A stretch of 64,000 nt of DNA from Roseburia lenta (GTDB taxonomy: Bacteria > Bacillota > Clostridia > Lachnospirales > Lachnospiraceae), in NCBI RefSeq assembly GCF_014287435.1, contig NZ_JACOPG010000001.1, forward strand, positions 310,001 through 374,000. Reading direction: 5' to 3'. Positions 16,499 through 23,868 of this stretch are shown one piece after another (positions within the stretch are counted from its first letter, which is position 1; each line of letters opens with the position of its first letter). The notes beneath the pieces were generated by a model. That model saw only the letters and a program-made list of their open reading frames with translations, ran no database searches and had not been told where the DNA came from. A program made the position numbers and the translations under genes.

Positions 16499-19155
16499 GC
16501 ATCTTCCTCTTTTAATCTGAAATACTCTACACCTGCAGAACTCTCTTGTAGAAGAATCCCTTCATGACACATTTCCAAAAGTAGTTCACGCGCCTCTTTT
16601 GCTGTGATATCTAATGCACCTGCAACATCTGCACTGGAGACGGCCACGATTTCTACAAGCGATCTTATCTTTGCTTTATCTCGTTCCCGAATACCTACCG
16701 CTGGTTCAAAGATTTCTCCTGTTGGCTGTTCAGTCTCCTCAATTTCCCTACTCTGTTCACTTTTCTCATGGAAATCTGTATTAAATGGTTCATAAAGCAC
16801 GTTGTCCCGGTTCATCTTACAATCCAGTAAAATGACATTATTATTCCACACCATAACAGCATTTCCTTTTCCCTTGTTTGCTAGAGACTGATATTCTACC
16901 CTGGATAGCTTCTGTATCTCTGCCAATTTGTCAGCTTCAACACCTCCCTGGTCAAAGAATACCTTCATACCACTGTTCTGCAGCATATCACGCAAATCCG
17001 AATTTTCTAAGACACGTACCAGATTTTGCACTGCCAAGGTATTAATGCCACCGAACTTACGAAATGTAACAAATGCATTTAATAGGATTTTTGCAGATCC
17101 TTCATGGTCTGCGACCACCTGACCTTCATCCACGATAAAACGTGTAGCTCTCTGCAGCGTCTTGTTATATTCCATACGCATAGATAAATAATGCATTATC
17201 GTTGTCATAATGGTTTCCCAAAGGTCTTTCTTAATATTCTTTAGTCCGAACACGACAAATCTGTTATTGATCTCGACATTGGTGTCATGTGCAAACATGT
17301 CATAAGATCCTTCTGTAAATTCCTCCATGGAATTATAAATACTAAGCAGTCGCTGCTTATCCTGCTCATACTCCGCCTTTTGTAATTTATCCTGGATTCT
17401 TGCACGAATATCCACGATTGACGGCTGCTTTTTCAGTTTCTTTTGTGCAAATATTTCTTCATATATCTGGCGTACCACACGATCAATATCAGACCTGTGT
17501 TCCTGGGTAAACGTAATATTTGACATCATAGACTCGATTAGAGAACACGCCCATTCACTTTGCGAAGCAACAAACATTTCATGATCTTTCGCATTACCCT
17601 CCCATACTTCTTCCGATATCTCCATCGGATTCAGATGCATCGGACATCTGGGGGTAAAGTCAATAAATTGTCCTCCAAAGTAAGAACATACATACTCCAT
17701 CTCATTCTGCGGATCGATCATCATAATATCATCATCTGTTTCCAATAATGGTTGTACGATCTCTGTCATTTTTATAAAGAAAGATTTTCCTGCACCGGTA
17801 GGCCCTACAATAAGACCATGTGGTGAGGTTAATTTTTTACGATTACCAAACACCAAATGTTTTGTCGTCTGATTCAGACCAAAGAACTGTCCTCCCGGTT
17901 CTACCAGATCCACCGCATAAAAAGGCTGCAGTCCCACCAGTGAAGACGTCAGAAAAGATCGCATATATGCTACTCTTCTGCATCCGGTCGGCAGCACGGT
18001 GTTAAATGCATGACGCTGCACATAATTCATCGTCTCCAGATAGATTTTCTCGCGCCTGCCCTTACTGATCATCTCATCCACTCGATCCGCCAAGATATCC
18101 TCCGTCGGCGCCGTGATCAGAATAAGCATCCCCATCAAAAGACAACTTTCATCATTATTATCTATCTGATTCAGATATCCTTCCAACTCCTCACGCTTTT
18201 TCGTCTTATCATAAGAAATGCCAGTAGCGATCTGATTCTTTTGTGTCTTCGCATCCACTTCCTGCGAAATAGCACGCTCATTATTGGCATTTGTTGATTG
18301 CAGTTTTGCATCCAGTACTTCCTTTTCCACCGGCGCATAATCAAGCGTCAATAGTGAAGGATAAGATACATCCGTAAGTGTATGAATAGCCGTCTCCTCG
18401 TTAATGGAAGATCCATATTTTCTTGCAAATAGGACCGAGACATATAACTTTTCATTTAAGACCATGAAGTTTTTATCCGTATCCATAGAATGTGGCAAAA
18501 CATCCAAAAGTGTATCTTTTCCCGAAAAGAACTCCACCGGCTCCGTATCTTCATCCATATAGATCAGTCGTCTAATACTGGCTAGCCGTTGATATCCATC
18601 TAATGGCAGAAGTAAACTTCCCAGTTTTGTAAACAGATCTTCCAACTGTGTGTCCATCAGTTTAAAATAATTTCTCGCCTCCTCATAGCGATTTGCCCTG
18701 CAGGTGACCGTCAGATACATAACTTTCTCTACATCGTACATGTTTCCATCCCGGATCTTTTGCGTGATCAACTGTCGTATGCCTTCACTGATGTTCTGAT
18801 ATTCTCCCGCATTCTTATTTGAAAATATTTTAGAAATGAACTCATACATATTACGATACTCACTGGCTATCGTGATCTTGTAGTCCACCGTCATAAAACT
18901 AAAGAATGTGATCAGTTCCAGCAAAATGCTGTTCTTTTCACTTTTATCCTTTTTCTTATAGTTGATATCCGAAAATACGTAAACACGATCATATAGAGCT
19001 TCCCCCGGTCTGTTCTCAATCTTAAAGATACCTTCTGCATTAACATCTGTAATATCAAAGGCTTCTCTGACATTTTTCGGGAATCCTTTCACAAATGGAT
19101 CCGTTTTTCTTGCACTGTCAGAAAATGCTTTACTAGGATTTAACCAAGGTCTCAT
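16495..19155 (-). CDS. virB4: VirB4-family conjugation ATPase
   Basis: An 886-residue cytoplasmic ATPase that powers the type IV secretion channel. Walker A is LIVGPTGAGKSFF at about residues 455-467, Walker B is RFIVDEGQVVAD at about 690, and a TraG/VirB4-type segment GGINTLAVQNLVRVLE follows. The last 80 residues (IRSLVEIVAVSSADVAGALDITAKEARELLLEM) form a winged-helix-like addition. Length is typical. ATGA overlap with PrgI upstream; AGGGAGGAAAAAG ribosome site. Confidence 0.93.
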   Translation of the reverse strand: MRPWLNPSKAFSDSARKTDPFVKGFPKNVREAFDITDVNAEGIFKIENRPGEALYDRVYVFSDINYKKKDKSEKNSILLELITFFSFMTVDYKITIASEYRNMYEFISKIFSNKNAGEYQNISEGIRQLITQKIRDGNMYDVEKVMYLTVTCRANRYEEARNYFKLMDTQLEDLFTKLGSLLLPLDGYQRLASIRRLIYMDEDTEPVEFFSGKDTLLDVLPHSMDTDKNFMVLNEKLYVSVLFARKYGSSINEETAIHTLTDVSYPSLLTLDYAPVEKEVLDAKLQSTNANNERAISQEVDAKTQKNQIATGISYDKTKKREELEGYLNQIDNNDESCLLMGMLILITAPTEDILADRVDEMISKGRREKIYLETMNYVQRHAFNTVLPTGCRRVAYMRSFLTSSLVGLQPFYAVDLVEPGGQFFGLNQTTKHLVFGNRKKLTSPHGLIVGPTGAGKSFFIKMTEIVQPLLETDDDIMMIDPQNEMEYVCSYFGGQFIDFTPRCPMHLNPMEISEEVWEGNAKDHEMFVASQSEWACSLIESMMSNITFTQEHRSDIDRVVRQIYEEIFAQKKLKKQPSIVDIRARIQDKLQKAEYEQDKQRLLSIYNSMEEFTEGSYDMFAHDTNVEINNRFVVFGLKNIKKDLWETIMTTIMHYLSMRMEYNKTLQRATRFIVDEGQVVADHEGSAKILLNAFVTFRKFGGINTLAVQNLVRVLENSDLRDMLQNSGMKVFFDQGGVEADKLAEIQKLSRVEYQSLANKGKGNAVMVWNNNVILLDCKMNRDNVLYEPFNTDFHEKSEQSREIEETEQPTGEIFEPAVGIRERDKAKIRSLVEIVAVSSADVAGALDITAKEARELLLEMCHEGILLQESSAGVEYFRLKEEDA

Positions 19156-19541
19156 CTTCTTTTTCCTCCCTTTCTTTTGTGCCGACGGTCGGCACGTTCT
19201 TCATGATGCTGCAAAAAAAAGATACGTTTCTTTTCGTACTGTTCTCCGGCAAAACACAAATCTCTACACATGTACGTATCATAAATAGCTTTTGCATATG
19301 CTATTACCGTAAGGTTATCCTGAAATTTGACAAACCCCATGGCAAGGGGAGGTATCATAATCGGAATGCCAAGATATACCGCTTTATCTGGTGCAATATG
19401 CAAATATTTCCACAACAGATACGTGCATCCAAGATTACATGCCAGTGCTGTACAAATGCTTACGATTTCAGGAATAGAAAATCCTTTCCATGCATCATTT
19501 TTATATTCATGCAAAAAATCCTTATTTAGTTTAAGTTTCAT
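19152..19541 (-). CDS. PrgI-family inner membrane protein
   Basis: A 129-residue protein. MKLKLNKDFLHEYKNDAWKG then two hydrophobic helices (IVSICTALACNLGCTYLLW, VYLGIPIMIPPLAMGFVKF) match the PrgI/TcpE family encoded before VirB4 in Gram-positive elements. The start at 19541 is used, because the ten codons before it are the palindrome copy read as MPTVGTERRT; GGAAAGGAG lies between. The 3' end itself overlaps another palindrome copy. Confidence 0.85.
   Translation of the reverse strand: MKLKLNKDFLHEYKNDAWKGFSIPEIVSICTALACNLGCTYLLWKYLHIAPDKAVYLGIPIMIPPLAMGFVKFQDNLTVIAYAKAIYDTYMCRDLCFAGEQYEKKRIFFLQHHEERADRRHKRKGGKRR
19179..19195. repeat. Palindrome copy 2, before virB4
   Basis: GTGCCGACGGTCGGCAC within the last codons of the PrgI gene (read there as ADRRH), 24 nt before the virB4 start. 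Confidence 0.9.
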
Positions 19542-19554
19542 CGTTCTCCTTTCC

Positions 19555-19571
19555 GTGCCGACGGTCGGCAC
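19555..19571. repeat. Palindrome copy 3, before the PrgI gene
   Basis: GTGCCGACGGTCGGCAC between the VirB6 stop and the PrgI ribosome site, 13 nt before its ATG. Confidence 0.9.
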
Positions 19572-19576
19572 ATAGT

Positions 19577-20401
19577 TTATCTAAGATCAAATGCCTTTCT
19601 CAAAAGTTCATCTGAATTTTTTATGAGTGATGTCATAAAAATCATGCAAATCATGTTATTAAGAGCCTGATAAAATCCATCAAACAGACCGCTATCATTG
19701 GTTTGTGAAATGATGAGACCAGAAATACCAGATGCCATAAGTGTTCCTATACGCAACCAAAAGGCTATTACAACAATCTGAAAACAATACGTAAAGAATG
19801 TTTTTATTGCTGCACGCCCAGTATTTGCCATCTCTCTGTCTCCTACAAAGGTAACTGCAGCCACCGGTACAGCGATAATGCAAAACAGAATATATGCCAC
19901 ACGCTTTAACACTGTTAGCAGGTTATTTCCAGCACATACTGCGCTTGCAATAAAATAAATGATACCAAGAACAAAATAAAATAACACTGTCCCTACATCT
20001 AATGTCGGATTGACGATTTTTAATGGCTCTGTACCCATGACAAATTTCGTTGCCATCGTTGCAAGGTTTATAAAATCTTCCATGATTGTCTGACTATATA
20101 TCAAAAGTGTATTTGCGATAATAATTCGTATACCACCCTCTACAAATACTTCCAACGTCAGATTTTCTCTAAAATTGGTCGTCTGTTTCATAAAGCCGAT
20201 CATAAAAATCATGTTAATGCAGGCTGCCCCGGCTCCTATGAACCAGGGCAGAATTATTTCTGTTGTCACCTGCCATGCATCCGGAAAAATTTCTTGCGGC
20301 GTCATGGTTATAATCGACTGTATCACTGTCATAAGGATATTCCATGTGGCACTGCCTCCGCTCCAGGCAATATCAATAGAATTTCCTAAAATTTGATCCA
20401 T
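19577..20401 (-). CDS. VirB6-like polytopic channel protein
   Basis: A 274-residue protein with about six hydrophobic segments, for example ILPWFIGAGAACINMIFMIGF, GTVLFYFVLGIIYFIASAV, VAYILFCIIAVPVAAVTFV and FFTYCFQIVVIAFWLRIGTL. Size, topology and position between a VirB2-like gene and PrgI/VirB4 match the VirB6/TrbL component of Gram-positive type IV secretion. A GGGGAG-type ribosome site precedes the start. Confidence 0.82.
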   Translation of the reverse strand: MDQILGNSIDIAWSGGSATWNILMTVIQSIITMTPQEIFPDAWQVTTEIILPWFIGAGAACINMIFMIGFMKQTTNFRENLTLEVFVEGGIRIIIANTLLIYSQTIMEDFINLATMATKFVMGTEPLKIVNPTLDVGTVLFYFVLGIIYFIASAVCAGNNLLTVLKRVAYILFCIIAVPVAAVTFVGDREMANTGRAAIKTFFTYCFQIVVIAFWLRIGTLMASGISGLIISQTNDSGLFDGFYQALNNMICMIFMTSLIKNSDELLRKAFDLR

Positions 20402-20418
20402 ACCACCACTCCCCTCTG

Positions 20419-20748
20419 CTATGCTGTCAATCCGGCAACAATGGATGGAGCGATGGTCATAACAAGCCCTCCGACAATCCTCTTAAATCCCTGGGTCTGC
20501 TCCGTTCCATTTGGAGATTGAATTGCTGTACCAAATTCAAACACGCCCCACAAAAGGATGATAGAGCCAAATGATGAAATCAAGGCGACAATCATCGATT
20601 GAAAATTACCCATTGTCTGATTGACCGCCTGGGCACCTGCATTTTCTGCAGCTTTGGAAATAAGCGGTGCTGTCTGAAAAAAAACTCCTGTAATCATATA
20701 CACTGTAGTCACTGCACGCTTCTTGATTTTTTCTATCAATCTTTTCAT
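20419..20748 (-). CDS. VirB2/Maff2-like small membrane protein
   Basis: A 109-residue protein: basic N-terminus, a hydrophobic segment acting as signal or helix (VYMITGVFFQTAPLISKAA), then FQSMIVALISSFGSIILLWGVFEFG and FKRIVGGLVMTIAPSIVAG. The QTQGFKRIVGGLVMTIAP block is typical of Maff2-type proteins in clostridial conjugation operons, thought to take the VirB2 pilin-like position. GGAGG precedes the start. Confidence 0.8.
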   Translation of the reverse strand: MKRLIEKIKKRAVTTVYMITGVFFQTAPLISKAAENAGAQAVNQTMGNFQSMIVALISSFGSIILLWGVFEFGTAIQSPNGTEQTQGFKRIVGGLVMTIAPSIVAGLTA

Positions 20749-20749
20749 C

Positions 20750-20965
20750 CTATCTTCTGCCTCCTCTTTTTTTGTTACCTAATAATTTTCCAGTCAGAAA
20801 TGCCCCTGGAACAGCAATTGCCAAAAAAATCATCCAGAAAAACAGTGACGACCATTTTGTATCTGGGATAACAAAGTTATTGATCAAAAATGATATGATA
20901 AGTGCTCCAATACCTACCAGTACGAGCACAACAACTGCTACCGGGTTTACTTCTTTCTTTCTCAT
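20750..20965 (-). CDS. Small two-helix membrane protein
   Basis: A 71-residue protein with two hydrophobic helices (VAVVVLVLVGIGALIISFLI and SLFFWMIFLAIAVPGAFLTG) and basic ends. No family recognised. It is tightly packed between the coiled-coil gene (ATGA overlap) and the VirB2-like gene. Confidence 0.7.
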   Translation of the reverse strand: MRKKEVNPVAVVVLVLVGIGALIISFLINNFVIPDTKWSSLFFWMIFLAIAVPGAFLTGKLLGNKKRGGRR

Positions 20966-21420
20966 ATTTCATTTCCTCCGTTTATCTGTAGTTTTAATAG
21001 TTTCATCTTTTCTGCAGTCAGTTTCTGATTGGTCAACTGCAACTCTGCGTTCTGTGCTTCCAGTTCGGTTATCTTGGAAAGAGCCTCCTGCAAGCGCTGC
21101 TCCGTATCTGCCAATGTCTTTTCTGCATTGGCTTTTTCTCCCTCCATGATCTGCATTTTCAGAAATGCCGTATTCTGCTTACTCGATGCGCTGGATAACC
21201 GTTCTTCCAGATCCGTCTTTTGTTTCATATGTTCCCGGATGGATTTTTCCATGCGCACGACATTCTGCGCACGTTCGGCTAATTCATTCTGTACCGTTTG
21301 CAACTGCATTTCCTTTTCTGCTAATGCCGTTGATCGTGCAGACCATGCGGACTGTAAGCGCTCCATTACATCCAAAAGTTCCTTACCAAGACCATCTAAT
21401 TCTTCCTGATTGTCTGCCAT
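20962..21420 (-). CDS. Coiled-coil protein of the secretion operon
   Basis: A 152-residue protein that is predicted coiled coil throughout (for example EMQLQTVQNELAERAQNV and ELEAQNAELQLTNQKLTAEK). No family recognised. GAAGGAGAAG precedes the start. Its length and helical nature suggest a scaffold or regulator (inference). Confidence 0.7.
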   Translation of the reverse strand: MADNQEELDGLGKELLDVMERLQSAWSARSTALAEKEMQLQTVQNELAERAQNVVRMEKSIREHMKQKTDLEERLSSASSKQNTAFLKMQIMEGEKANAEKTLADTEQRLQEALSKITELEAQNAELQLTNQKLTAEKMKLLKLQINGGNEI

Positions 21421-21423
21421 ATT

Positions 21424-21528
21424 TTACTTCTCCTTCTTTTTCTTCTTTGGATAGAGATTCTCTACAACGATTGTTTCTCCCTTATCCTTGATCTCATAGC
21501 CGACCAGGACGTTACGCTTATCTTCCAT
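21424..21528 (-). CDS. Leader-proximal small protein
   Basis: A 34-residue protein, MEDKRNVLVGYEIKDKGE onward, ending in KKKKKEK. AAAGGAGGAAG ribosome site. It is the first gene after the attenuator of module B and stops 3 bp before the coiled-coil gene. Upstream in-frame codons overlap the attenuator and are not used. Confidence 0.6.
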   Translation of the reverse strand: MEDKRNVLVGYEIKDKGETIVVENLYPKKKKKEK

Positions 21529-21550
21529 ACGTCTTCCTCCTTTCGCGCAT

Positions 21551-21593
21551 AAAAAAAGGAAGCGCCCCACGCTTTTACACGTAGGGTGCTTCC
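21551..21593 (-). terminator. Leader terminator (attenuator) of the secretion operon
   Basis: On the minus strand GGAAGCACCCTACG pairs with CGTGGGGCGCTTCC and is followed by seven Ts. It lies between the promoter and the first gene. Confidence 0.78.
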
Positions 21594-21615
21594 CTATTAC
21601 TATTTTGTCTCTTTT

Positions 21616-21683
21616 AACATAGCATCTCTTATAACTGATATCTAGTAGCATTTAGTAGCATTTGGTAGCATCTGGTAGCATTA
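21616..21683 (-). promoter_or_regulatory. Transfer promoter module B
   Basis: The -10 TATGTT is at 21616-21621 (minus strand). Four tandem 10-bp boxes (AGTAGCATTT twice, GGTAGCATCT, GGTAGCATTA) run from 21644 to 21683, starting 28 nt from the -10. They are one helical turn apart, so a bound protein array would sit on one face of the DNA (inference). Confidence 0.78.
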
Positions 21684-21700
21684 CCATCACTTTGCTTATA

Positions 21701-21937
21701 CTACCTCTGAAACTTCTGCTCCATTCGTGCCCGATATAACATTAGTCGTAAGGTATATGCTGGCATATGACATTCTCCCTTTTCCCAAGCTTTGACTGTT
21801 CGTACTGGTACACCATAATATGCCCCAAACTCTGCCTGTGTCATCCCCATCTCCTTACGCATCTGTTTCACAGTCTTACAGATATCCTCTTTCGTCAATT
21901 CTATATCCTGATCTAAACATTGATATATACTTTCCAT
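21701..21937 (-). CDS. XRE-family helix-turn-helix regulator
   Basis: A 78-residue protein. The HTH reads VKQMRKEMGMTQAEFGAYYGVPVRTVKAWEKGECHMPAYTLRLML. AGGAGGCGC precedes the start. It lies directly upstream of promoter module B, in the same orientation. Its promoter carries TTGACA/TATTTT (22031-22003, 17 bp) and the palindrome GGTACATGATATGTACC just after the start point. The same palindrome occurs before the lipoprotein gene, so autoregulation and control of that gene are likely (inference). Confidence 0.85.
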   Translation of the reverse strand: MESIYQCLDQDIELTKEDICKTVKQMRKEMGMTQAEFGAYYGVPVRTVKAWEKGECHMPAYTLRLMLYRARMEQKFQR

Positions 21938-21973
21938 ATGCGCCTCCTAATGAATCATTCTCCATATGTTTTT

Positions 21974-21990
21974 GGTACATATCATGTACC
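21974..21990. promoter_or_regulatory. Operator-like palindrome at the XRE gene promoter
   Basis: GGTACATATCATGTACC, about +6 to +22 relative to the predicted start. It is identical (as reverse complement) to 23818-23834, which takes the same position at the lipoprotein promoter. Confidence 0.65.
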
Positions 21991-22002
21991 TTTTGTGTTT
22001 TA

Positions 22003-22031
22003 AAAATAGCACGAACAGGTTAACTTGTCAA
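22003..22031 (-). promoter_or_regulatory. Promoter of the XRE regulator
   Basis: On the minus strand TTGACA (22031-22026), a 17-bp spacer and TATTTT (22008-22003). Confidence 0.65.
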
Positions 22032-22067
22032 TTAGGTTAATTTACACTACCGGGTGTCGTTGGATGT

Positions 22068-22195
22068 TTGACAAATTCCATTTTCGATGTATAATAAAGA
22101 TACAAAAAGGTGCTACCGATAGACGGTATGCCCTTAGGAATGTTTAAAAAAAGAAGTAATTCCTTTGGACGGGCGATTACTTCTTTTTCTTATGT
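22068..22195 (+). ncRNA. Antisense RNA of toxin locus T1
   Basis: TTGACA at 22068, a 16-bp spacer and TATAAT at 22090-22095 give a transcript from about 22101. It opens with AAGGTGCTACCGATAGACGG and ends at an AAGAAGTAAT/ATTACTTCTT terminator (22151-22188). The last part is complementary to the end of the T1 reading frame. The same promoter and 5' leader recur at T2 and T3. Confidence 0.72.
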
Positions 22196-22272
22196 GTTTT
22201 TCCGTAGGCAACGCCTAACTCAAAACAAGTAATTCCAAATGTCACAACGGACATAAAATCAATTACTGACAT
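22177..22272 (-). CDS. Small hydrophobic toxin-like peptide T1
   Basis: A 31-residue peptide: MSVIDFMSVVTFGITCFELG then AYGKTHKKKK. It has one hydrophobic helix with a Lys-rich tail, like holin-like or TxpA-type type I toxins of Firmicutes. AAAGGAGG lies 9 nt before the ATG. The mRNA has its own promoter (TATAAT on the minus strand, 22394-22399) and a leader of about 120 nt that begins AGGTGCTACC, like the antisense RNA. Confidence 0.7.
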   Translation of the reverse strand: MSVIDFMSVVTFGITCFELGVAYGKTHKKKK

Positions 22273-22393
22273 AAGCATCACCCTCCTTTGTATGTATTCT
22301 CTCATTAGAGAGGTTGCATTCAGAGGGTTTCCCCTCTTATATAGTTATGAAGAGGGCATAACCGCCTACCGCTTGCTTGGTAGCACCTAAAGA

Positions 22394-22399
22394 ATTATA
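22394..22399 (-). promoter_or_regulatory. Promoter -10 of toxin T1 mRNA
   Basis: TATAAT on the minus strand. TTGAAT/GTTGAA lies upstream with a short spacer. The leader AGGTGCTACC...GCGGTAGGCGG can fold CTACC against GGTAG. Confidence 0.6.
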
Positions 22400-22464
22400 A
22401 CACATAACGGAACATTCAACACCCAAAAGTGAGTTTTTATCTATCCCTAAATTTTTACGTATAT

Positions 22465-22568
22465 TTGACTTTTGGATGCATACAATATATGATTCCATTA
22501 GGCAAAGAAAATATTATGTAGTTCAACGTTACATACGAACCCCACGATCTGAACCATCGTGGGGTTTT
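22465..22568 (+). ncRNA. Small RNA A (orphan antitoxin-like)
   Basis: TTGACT (22465-22470), 17 bp and TATGAT (22488-22493) precede a transcript from about 22500. It starts GGCAAAGAAAATATTATG and ends at an AACCCCACGA/TCGTGGGGTT terminator (22539-22566). The GGCAAAG leader and layout match the Fst-type antitoxins at 52.4-54.4 kb, but no partner toxin overlaps it. Confidence 0.65.
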
Positions 22569-22604
22569 CTATTCCCGGGAGTTTAACAATTGAATATTGA
22601 ATAT

Positions 22605-22726
22605 TTGACAATCTCCATTTTCGATGTATAATAAAGATACAAAAGGGTGCTACCGATAGACGGTTGCCCTAAATTAATTGTGACGAGTGATCGCCAGTCT
22701 GGCAGGACTAATGGCGGTCACTTTTG
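22605..22726 (+). ncRNA. Antisense RNA of toxin locus T2
   Basis: TTGACA (22605), 16 bp and TATAAT (22627-22632). The RNA runs from about 22638, opens with GGGTGCTACCGATAGACGG, and ends with a GTGATCGCCA/TGGCGGTCAC terminator at 22687-22721. It overlaps the T2 stop codon. Confidence 0.72.
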
Positions 22727-22815
22727 AATTTCTCAAAAATTCTGCCGACCGTAAAGCCAGCAGAAAAAATCCCACCCATAAATGTGATGAGTGTCATGAT
22801 TTCAAATACTGTCAT
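22708..22815 (-). CDS. Small hydrophobic toxin-like peptide T2
   Basis: A 35-residue peptide: MTVFEIMTLITFMGGIFSAG followed by FTVGRIFEKFKSDRH. The hydrophobic helix plus charged tail and the M-x-x-(F/Y)-E-x-(L/I)-M start are typical of holin-like type I toxins. CGGAGGAT ribosome site. mRNA promoter TATAAT at 22929-22934 (minus). Confidence 0.75.
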   Translation of the reverse strand: MTVFEIMTLITFMGGIFSAGFTVGRIFEKFKSDRH

Positions 22816-22928
22816 TACGTTTATCCTCCGATACAATTATTTCTGCTCTAACACAGATTATGTAAACAGAGGGTCACAGTCCCTCTGAATGAGGGCATAA
22901 CCGCCTACCGCTTGGTAGCACCTATAAT

Positions 22929-22934
22929 ATTATA
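22929..22934 (-). promoter_or_regulatory. Promoter -10 of toxin T2 mRNA
   Basis: TATAAT on the minus strand. The transcript would begin AGGTGCTACCAAGCGGTAGG, as at T1 and T3. Confidence 0.6.
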
Positions 22935-22998
22935 GCATATAACTCAATATACAACACAAAAAGTAGGTTTTTATCCATTCCTATATTTTTAAGAATAT

Positions 22999-23102
22999 TC
23001 GACTTTTGGATTCATACGATATATAATACTATTAGGCAAAGAAAATATTATGTAGTTCAAAGTTACATACGAACCCCACGTTCTGAACCATCGTGGGGTT
23101 TT
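22999..23102 (+). ncRNA. Small RNA B (orphan antitoxin-like)
   Basis: Near-copy of small RNA A: TATAAT (23022-23027), leader GGCAAAGAAAATATTATG and an AACCCCACG/CGTGGGGTT terminator ending near 23100. The -35 is weakened to TCGACT. Confidence 0.6.
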
Positions 23103-23131
23103 CTATTCCTAGGAGTTTGACAATTGAATAT

Positions 23132-23262
23132 TTGACAATCTCCATTTTCAATGTATAATAAAAGTACAAAAAGGTGCTACCGATAGACGGTATGCCTGAT
23201 AATTTATTTGGTTATGATAACCGTCCAAAACTATGCAGGTTCATGGGCGGTTATCTTTTTGT
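23132..23262 (+). ncRNA. Antisense RNA of toxin locus T3
   Basis: TTGACA (23132), 16 bp and TATAAT (23154-23159). The RNA starts near 23165 with AAGGTGCTACCGATAGACGG and ends at a GATAACCG/CGGTTATC terminator (23216-23258) that overlaps the T3 stop. Confidence 0.72.
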
Positions 23263-23349
23263 CTTGGTGTTGCAACCAATCGCATAACCAAGACCCAAAA
23301 ATGTAGCACAAAGCCCTATAACAGTCATTAGTGTTTCGATTGTCAACAT
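23251..23349 (-). CDS. Small hydrophobic toxin-like peptide T3
   Basis: A 32-residue peptide: MLTIETLMTVIGLCATFLGL then GYAIGCNTKTKR, with one hydrophobic helix and a basic tail. AGGAGAGAC ribosome site. The mRNA promoter is TATAAT at 23458-23463 (minus). Third member of the tandem T-locus array. Confidence 0.75.
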   Translation of the reverse strand: MLTIETLMTVIGLCATFLGLGYAIGCNTKTKR

Positions 23350-23457
23350 ATGTACGTCTCTCCTATTCGTCAGATTTCCACTTATGGATTTCTATTCGAA
23401 AAAGGCTAAAACTCCTTAACAAAAGCATACCGCCTACCGCTTGGTAGCACCTAAAGG

Positions 23458-23463
23458 ATTATA
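23458..23463 (-). promoter_or_regulatory. Promoter -10 of toxin T3 mRNA
   Basis: TATAAT on the minus strand, followed by the shared leader AGGTGCTACCAAGCGGTAGG. Confidence 0.6.
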
Positions 23464-23499
23464 ACACATAACGGAAGATACAACACAAAAAGTGAATTT

Positions 23500-23658
23500 T
23501 TATCCACCTATAGCAAACAATATAATATTAATCGCCTTATAAATTAGCGACAATATAATCACACTACCGACTCCAAATGATATTTTAATTTCTAGCTTCT
23601 TCTTTTTCACTACTACCCTGGTTTTTCTTTTTCCAATCTTGACTTTTATTTTTCTCAT
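23500..23658 (-). CDS. Small basic single-helix membrane protein
   Basis: A 52-residue peptide beginning MRKIKVKIGKRKTRVV, with a Lys-rich N-terminus and a C-terminal helix (FGVGSVIILSLIYKAINIIL). GGAAAGGAT lies about 12 nt upstream, and a second ATG in another frame is closer, so translation is uncertain. No family recognised. Confidence 0.4.
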   Translation of the reverse strand: MRKIKVKIGKRKTRVVVKKKKLEIKISFGVGSVIILSLIYKAINIILFAIGG

Positions 23659-23775
23659 TGACCATACCCATCCTTTCCTTTTATTGCTAATATGATGAAA
23701 TCTGCAAAAAAACATTGCTCTCATAGTTAAATATGGGTATAGCCTGTGCAAAGCATGTCTCATCTGTTCTTCCGG

Positions 23776-23804
23776 TTGACAAAGCACCTATTAGGATGTA
23801 TATT
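23776..23804 (+). promoter_or_regulatory. Promoter of the lipoprotein gene
   Basis: TTGACA (23776-23781), 17 bp, TATATT (23799-23804). Confidence 0.75.
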
Positions 23805-23817
23805 AAACACATCAAAA

Positions 23818-23834
23818 GGTACATGATATGTACC
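23818..23834. promoter_or_regulatory. Operator-like palindrome at the lipoprotein promoter
   Basis: GGTACATGATATGTACC, about +7 to +23. It matches the operator at the XRE gene. A degenerate form of the element-wide palindrome (TGTACCTAACGTCGGTACA, 23829-23847) overlaps its right half. Confidence 0.65.
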
Positions 23835-23868
23835 TAACGTCGGTACAATACGAAGGGAGTTATCTAAC

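Noticed and set aside
21543..21651. Longer upstream start for the 34-residue gene at 21424
   Set aside because: The extension runs through the leader terminator, and AAAGGAGG precedes the internal ATG.
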